A stretch of DNA of 7,680 nucleotides from an uncultured Flavobacteriales bacterium (GTDB lineage Bacteria > Bacteroidota > Bacteroidia > Flavobacteriales_D > Sanyastnellaceae): contig CALKUW010000127.1 of NCBI GenBank assembly GCA_937996585.1, forward strand, positions 1 to 7,680, in the 5' to 3' direction. A program made the position numbers and the translations under genes. Positions 4,828-7,680 of the stretch are shown piece after piece. The notes under the pieces were generated by a model. That model was not told the DNA's origin and made no database searches. It saw nothing but the letters and a program-made list of their open reading frames with translations. Each line of letters opens with the position of its first letter. Within the stretch, counting starts at the first letter, position 1.

Positions 4828-7680
4828 TCAGTCGCAGAGCGATCCAAAGGTTCCGAGGAAGACCAGCAGGTCTGAGGCACCGATGGAACCGTCGCCATTC
4901 AGGTCTGACGGGCAGTCGTTGGCGCTTCCGAAGCCGGTGCAGGATCCGTCGTCCACGTTGGCTGCCGCATCATAGTTCTCGGCATCCACGTAGGTGCACC
5001 CCAGCATGGGGGATGTCGCGCATGAGGCATCGTCTCCGGCTGCATAGGCATTGTACTCGTTGAAGCTCGGGTCGGTACAACCTGTGCATTTCGTGTTGCC
5101 ATCGAAGCAGAATACATAGGTGTCCTGTGCGATGGGCGCTGCAATGGTGATGGTGCGCGGTGTGAGTGTCTCAGCGGTTCCATCGCCAGCAATGAAGCTC
5201 AGCGTGAAGTCACCTTCGCCGGTCACGTAGTCATAGCTGTAGGCATTGAAATTGGCGTATGCCATCGCAATGCCGGCGGAACCATTGAGGGAGATGCTCG
5301 CACCATTCGAACCTTGGGTCGTCATGTCCACGATGATGCGGATCTGGTACTGGCAGCTGCCGTCGTCATTGAGTGCGGTCTCGTCATAGTTCTCTGCCAG
5401 GGGATCGGTACAGGCACCCGAGTACTCACACAGGCTGTTGTCGATGTTGATCGCGTCCGGATTGTAGGTGTCCGCCAAGGGATCATCGCAGCCGGTCGTC
5501 GCACATTCAGCATTCTCTGCACCTGGCGTGGGCACGGCAAAACACCCTTGGGCTGCTTCACCGTTCAATGTTCCGGAACCATCGAAGTTCTGGCTGTATG
5601 CCGTGGCATCATCGGCGTATGCGGCCATCAGCATGTAGCTCAAGGTGTTCGTTCCATCCGTGAGGCTCAGGGCGTCACCAGCGGCATTCAACCCGAGGTT
5701 TTGAACGAGGAATGCTCCGGTGCCGAGGTCCACATCTCCGAATGCGTAGGTGTCGCCCTGGCTGCTGATCGCAATGTTCTGGAGTGAGCAAAGATTGCCG
5801 GCGTTCGTTATCTCCATGAAGGGCTGGGCAGCGCCATTGTGTGCTTCGGATACGGTGATGTCGCCGGCGGTGCACAAGGGGGTACCGTCTTCGAAGGAGT
5901 CGGCGAACAGTCCGCGCTCGTCGACGAAGGACCATCCTTGGGTCCAGTCGGATCCGGAACCCTGACCGCCTTCGATGTAGAGCTTGTCGGTGGCCTGCTG
6001 TCCTGCGGCGTCGAACGCGAAGGTGTAGTCGATGGAGAGGCTGTTGTCGACCACGACCCCGTTGGCGGCGGCGTAAGCGTCGAGCTGTGCGTCTCCGTCG
6101 GCGACTTCGGAACCGTCGTAGTCGAGGGCGTCAGTGGTGCCCATGACCTTGATGTTGGAGAGGGTGAGGTCACCGGCGACCCAGCGGTCGAAGGCGTCCT
6201 CGGGGGTCTCCTTGTCTTCGATTTCGATGCCCTCGGATACGTTGGTCAGGAGGCCGTTGATGACGTTACCACCGGAGCCGTTGCGGAACAGGAGGCCCTG
6301 GTTTCCACCGACACCGACGACGGTCCAGCCGTTGACGGTCGGGATGGAGAAGGGCATCTCGTCGGCGGAGACATTTCCGTCGTCGGAGTCGTCACCGTCG
6401 AGTTCACCGCCGCGGTCGCCGATGGCACCGGGCTGGTCCTGGATGACGAGCCAGTTGGCGTTGTTCGCGCCGCGGTACCCCTGGTCCCAGTCGAAGCTGT
6501 CGTCGCCACAGAAGGCCACGATGGCGTTGCTGACGGAGACGGTTCCACCGAAGAACTCGATGCCGTCGTCGAGGTTGGATACCACCTCGACGTGGTCGAT
6601 GGTGGTTCCGGAACCGACACCGCCGAGGGTGATGCCGTTGATCTCGTTGGCTGCACCGAGTTCGGTACCGCCGTGGCGGACGGAGACGTAGGTGAGGACA
6701 CCGGAGTTGTCGGCGTCGTTGGCGCCACCGTAGACGGCGCGGTCGTTGTCGGAGGGGATGCCTTCGACCTGAGCGGGGCCACCGAAGTTGGTGGAGGCGT
6801 CACCGAGGATGATGAGGCCACCCCACTGACCGCGGGTGTCGTAGGAGACGGATCCGTCGAGCGGGTCGGCCTCGTAGGTCATGATGATGGGGCAGTCGGC
6901 ACCGCCTTCGGCGAAGATCTGACCGCCTTTGGCGACGATGAGTGCGGAGGCGTCCACGCCGCTACCGGCAGCACCCTTGATGACGGTACCGGCCTCGATG
7001 GTGAGGGCCTGACCGCTGTTGACGAACACGTATCCGTTGAGGACGTAGGTGTTGTCACAGGTCCAGGTGGTGGTACCGGTTCCTTCTCCGGCTTCGGAGA
7101 TGTTGACGATGGGGCGGTCGGCCAGCGGCGGGCAGTCGCATTGGTTTCCTGTGTTTCCAGCATCGTCGGAGAAGAGTCCGCGCCCGTCGCAGAACGTCCA
7201 ACCCGTGGCGAAGCTGTGGCCGGATCCCTGGTTGACGTCGAGGTTCACAGGGTCGGTGGCCTGCTGGCCGGCGGCGTCGAAGGCGTACGTGTAGTCCACG
7301 CTCATGGAGGACACCTCGATGCCGTTGGCGGCAGCGTAGGCGTCGAGTTGTGCATCACCGTCGGCGACTTCGGAGCCGTCGTAGTCGAGGGCATCGGTTC
7401 CACCGACGAGCTTGATGTTGGAGAGGGTGAGGTCACCTGCGACCCAGCGGTCGAAGGCGTCCTCGGGGGTCTCCTTGTCCTCGATCTCGATGCCTTCGCT
7501 GGTACCACAGATGAGACCATTGGTCACGTTACCACCGGAACCGTTGCGGAACAGGAGACCCTGGTTGTTGCCGGCGCTCACCACCGTCCAACCGTTGACG
7601 GTCGGGGTGGAGAAGGGCATCTCGTCGGCGGAGACGTTGCCGTCGTCAGAGTCGTCGCCGTCGAGCTCACCGCCACGGTC
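4828..7680 (-). CDS. Giant secreted/surface beta-helix protein with lamin-tail-like, Cys-repeat and EF-hand C-terminal domains (5' partial)
   Basis: The frame is open to the right edge, so at least 950 residues are visible and the N-terminus is outside. The ATG at 7620 is not the start: the 20 codons before it (DRGGELDGDDSDDGNVSADE) recur exactly before an internal copy. Domain order: end of one beta-helix module (7680 to ~7165); a full second module (~7130 to ~5900) with strand repeats, IEAGTVIKG, GQWGGLIILG (6802-6831), DDGIEFFGGT (6541-6570) and GDDSFDWDQGYRG (6469-6507); a lamin-tail-like domain (5503-5865); two Cys repeats, an ~85-residue beta-rich domain, two more Cys repeats; and a single EF-hand loop at the end. 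From recollection, similar beta-helix proteins occur beside TonB-dependent receptors in Bacteroidota, sometimes mislabelled 'multidrug transporter'; I see no transmembrane segments here. Probably exported and surface-bound, with binding or adhesive function (inference). Codons are strongly C-ending, unlike the downstream genes. Confidence 0.93.
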   Translation of the reverse strand, partial: DRGGELDGDDSDDGNVSADEMPFSTPTVNGWTVVSAGNNQGLLFRNGSGGNVTNGLICGTSEGIEIEDKETPEDAFDRWVAGDLTLSNIKLVGGTDALDYDGSEVADGDAQLDAYAAANGIEVSSMSVDYTYAFDAAGQQATDPVNLDVNQGSGHSFATGWTFCDGRGLFSDDAGNTGNQCDCPPLADRPIVNISEAGEGTGTTTWTCDNTYVLNGYVFVNSGQALTIEAGTVIKGAAGSGVDASALIVAKGGQIFAEGGADCPIIMTYEADPLDGSVSYDTRGQWGGLIILGDASTNFGGPAQVEGIPSDNDRAVYGGANDADNSGVLTYVSVRHGGTELGAANEINGITLGGVGSGTTIDHVEVVSNLDDGIEFFGGTVSVSNAIVAFCGDDSFDWDQGYRGANNANWLVIQDQPGAIGDRGGELDGDDSDDGNVSADEMPFSIPTVNGWTVVGVGGNQGLLFRNGSGGNVINGLLTNVSEGIEIEDKETPEDAFDRWVAGDLTLSNIKVMGTTDALDYDGSEVADGDAQLDAYAAANGVVVDNSLSIDYTFAFDAAGQQATDKLYIEGGQGSGSDWTQGWSFVDERGLFADSFEDGTPLCTAGDITVSEAHNGAAQPFMEITNAGNLCSLQNIAISSQGDTYAFGDVDLGTGAFLVQNLGLNAAGDALSLTDGTNTLSYMLMAAYADDATAYSQNFDGSGTLNGEAAQGCFAVPTPGAENAECATTGCDDPLADTYNPDAINIDNSLCEYSGACTDPLAENYDETALNDDGSCQYQIRIIVDMTTQGSNGASISLNGSAGIAMAYANFNAYSYDYVTGEGDFTLSFIAGDGTAETLTPRTITIAAPIAQDTYVFCFDGNTKCTGCTDPSFNEYNAYAAGDDASCATSPMLGCTYVDAENYDAAANVDDGSCTGFGSANDCPSDLNGDGSIGASDLLVFLGTFGSLCD
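4831..4914 (-). other. C-terminal single EF-hand/dockerin-like loop bracketed by cysteines
   Basis: The last 28 residues read C-P-S, then a 12-residue EF-type loop D-L-N-G-D-G-S-I-G-A-S-D with Ca-binding residues at positions 1, 3, 5 and 12, Gly at 6 and Ile at 8, then LLVFLGTFGSLCD. This is one half of a dockerin-type I pair, flanked by two cysteines, at the extreme C-terminus where a type IX secretion signal would normally sit. It may be a calcium-stabilised anchoring or sorting tail; that role is inference. Confidence 0.8.
4939..5493 (-). repeat. Four GCTDPxAxNY...DDGSC cysteine repeats, split two and two by a beta-rich domain
   Basis: Repeat 1 (5422-5493) is GCDDPLADTYNP...NSLCEY; repeat 2 (5347-5415) is ACTDPLAENYDE...DDGSCQY; repeat 3 (5020-5082) is GCTDPSFNEYNA...DDASC; repeat 4 (4939-5001) is GCTYVDAENYDA...DDGSC. 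Each is 21-24 residues with a first and last cysteine that probably form a disulphide, and acidic residues before the second Cys. Such repeats are frequent in large secreted proteins of marine Bacteroidota. Between repeats 2 and 3 (about 5086-5346) lies an unrecognised beta-rich domain that starts QIRIIVDMTTQGSNGASISL and ends VFCFDGNTKC. Confidence 0.88.
5503..5865 (-). other. Lamin-tail-like (LTD) domain within the giant surface protein
   Basis: The encoded segment starts DITVSEAHNGAAQPFMEITN, matching the 'I-x-E ... F-I-E-I-x-N' opening of lamin-tail domains. It continues with a beta-rich middle (FLVQNLGLNAAGDALSLTDG, the usual 'G-D-x-L-x-L-x-D' strand) and closes with CFAVPTPGAENAEC, the characteristic P-T-P-G-x-x-N ending. 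Bacterial LTDs are small Ig-like modules common in exported and surface proteins. The match is by pattern recognition only, and an extra cysteine pair near the start and end could form a disulphide. Confidence 0.65.
5986..6417 (-). repeat. Downstream copy of the internal beta-helix repeat
   Basis: Second copy of the 421-residue-period unit, in frame with the first. It holds the second half of the fully visible beta-helix module, including LLFRNGSGGNV, SEGIEIEDKETPEDAFDRWV and DALDYDGSEVADGDAQLDAY, all conserved in the copy at 7252-7680. Differences cluster in short patches (NGLLTNVSEG against NGLICGTSEG; NGVVVDNSLSIDYTF against NGIEVSSMSVDYTY), which suggests surface loops diverging on a fixed scaffold. 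Similarity fades after about 5899, where the lamin-tail-like domain begins. Confidence 0.95.
7252..7680 (-). repeat. Upstream copy of the internal beta-helix repeat (continues beyond window)
   Basis: Encodes the segment from DRGGELDGDDSDDGNVSADE to AFDAAGQQATD. It matches 5986-6417 with about 19 substitutions and one single-residue gap over 143 aligned residues (counted by eye), and the DNA is nearly the same over long stretches, for example around 7440-7490. Weaker similarity (QGSG...GW.F.D.RGLF.D) continues to about 7165. Matching methionine codons at 7620 and 6357 give a period of 1263 bp, or 421 codons. The copy reaches the window edge, so the full repeat number is unknown. Confidence 0.95.

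Noticed and set aside
4703..4975. 90-codon + strand open frame spanning the hairpin
   Set aside because: It crosses the terminator-like stem and overlaps the 3' end of the giant gene on the opposite strand. The translation has no recognisable features.
4939..5493. CRISPR-like or DNA-level direct repeats in the cysteine-rich region
   Set aside because: The repetition is at protein level (GC-D-P...D-G-S-C) with varied codons and spacing and an intervening domain, so it is a protein motif repeat.
6134..6691. Ser/Pro/Thr-rich open frame on the + strand and similar minus-strand frames (6246-6821, 5808-6173)
   Set aside because: These low-complexity Ser/Pro/Thr translations are frame shadows of the Gly/Asp-rich, C-ending codons of the beta-helix repeats, not real mucin-like genes.
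7618..7620. ATG at 7620 as the true start of the giant gene
   Set aside because: The frame stays open to the window edge and the preceding 20 codons duplicate those before the internal Met at 6357. No signal peptide follows the ATG.

Overview
The window looks like a chromosomal fragment of a Bacteroidota bacterium, probably a marine Flavobacteriales-type lineage. The evidence is a TonB-dependent receptor with an N-terminal carboxypeptidase-regulatory-like domain, a lipoprotein with a Bacteroidota-style lipobox (LGSC), a very long secreted beta-helix protein carrying GCTDPxAxNY...DDGSC cysteine repeats, and gene starts without clear Shine-Dalgarno sequences. Genus or species cannot be read from this sequence.

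Layout. At the left edge (1-389, + strand) is the 3' end of a gene I do not recognise. It converges on the rest of the window across a symmetrical A-tract/hairpin/T-tract at 388-417 that should terminate transcription from both sides. Everything else is read right to left on the minus strand. First is the 3' 2.85 kb of a very large surface or secreted protein (4828-7680, 5' end outside the window). Next is a 139-bp gap with a strong GC-rich hairpin. Then come a 1082-residue TonB-dependent outer-membrane receptor (1440-4688) and, one base after its stop codon, a lipocalin-like lipoprotein (434-1438).

How the genes may work together. The receptor and lipoprotein are almost certainly one transcriptional and translational unit: an outer-membrane importer and its lipid-anchored partner. 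No SusD-type lipoprotein is present. The upstream giant protein consists of tandem beta-helix modules with a 421-residue period, followed by a lamin-tail-like domain, four cysteine-rich repeats and a single EF-hand/dockerin-like loop at the extreme C-terminus. A reasonable inference is a cell-surface capture and uptake locus in which an exported beta-helix protein binds or displays a ligand and the receptor/lipoprotein pair imports it. The ligand cannot be deduced from sequence.

The most notable points are the near-identical internal duplication in the giant gene, its unusual C-terminal architecture without a recognisable standard type IX signal, and the acidic helical insertions in both the lipoprotein and the receptor. 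No tRNA, rRNA, CRISPR array, insertion sequence or phage gene was seen.
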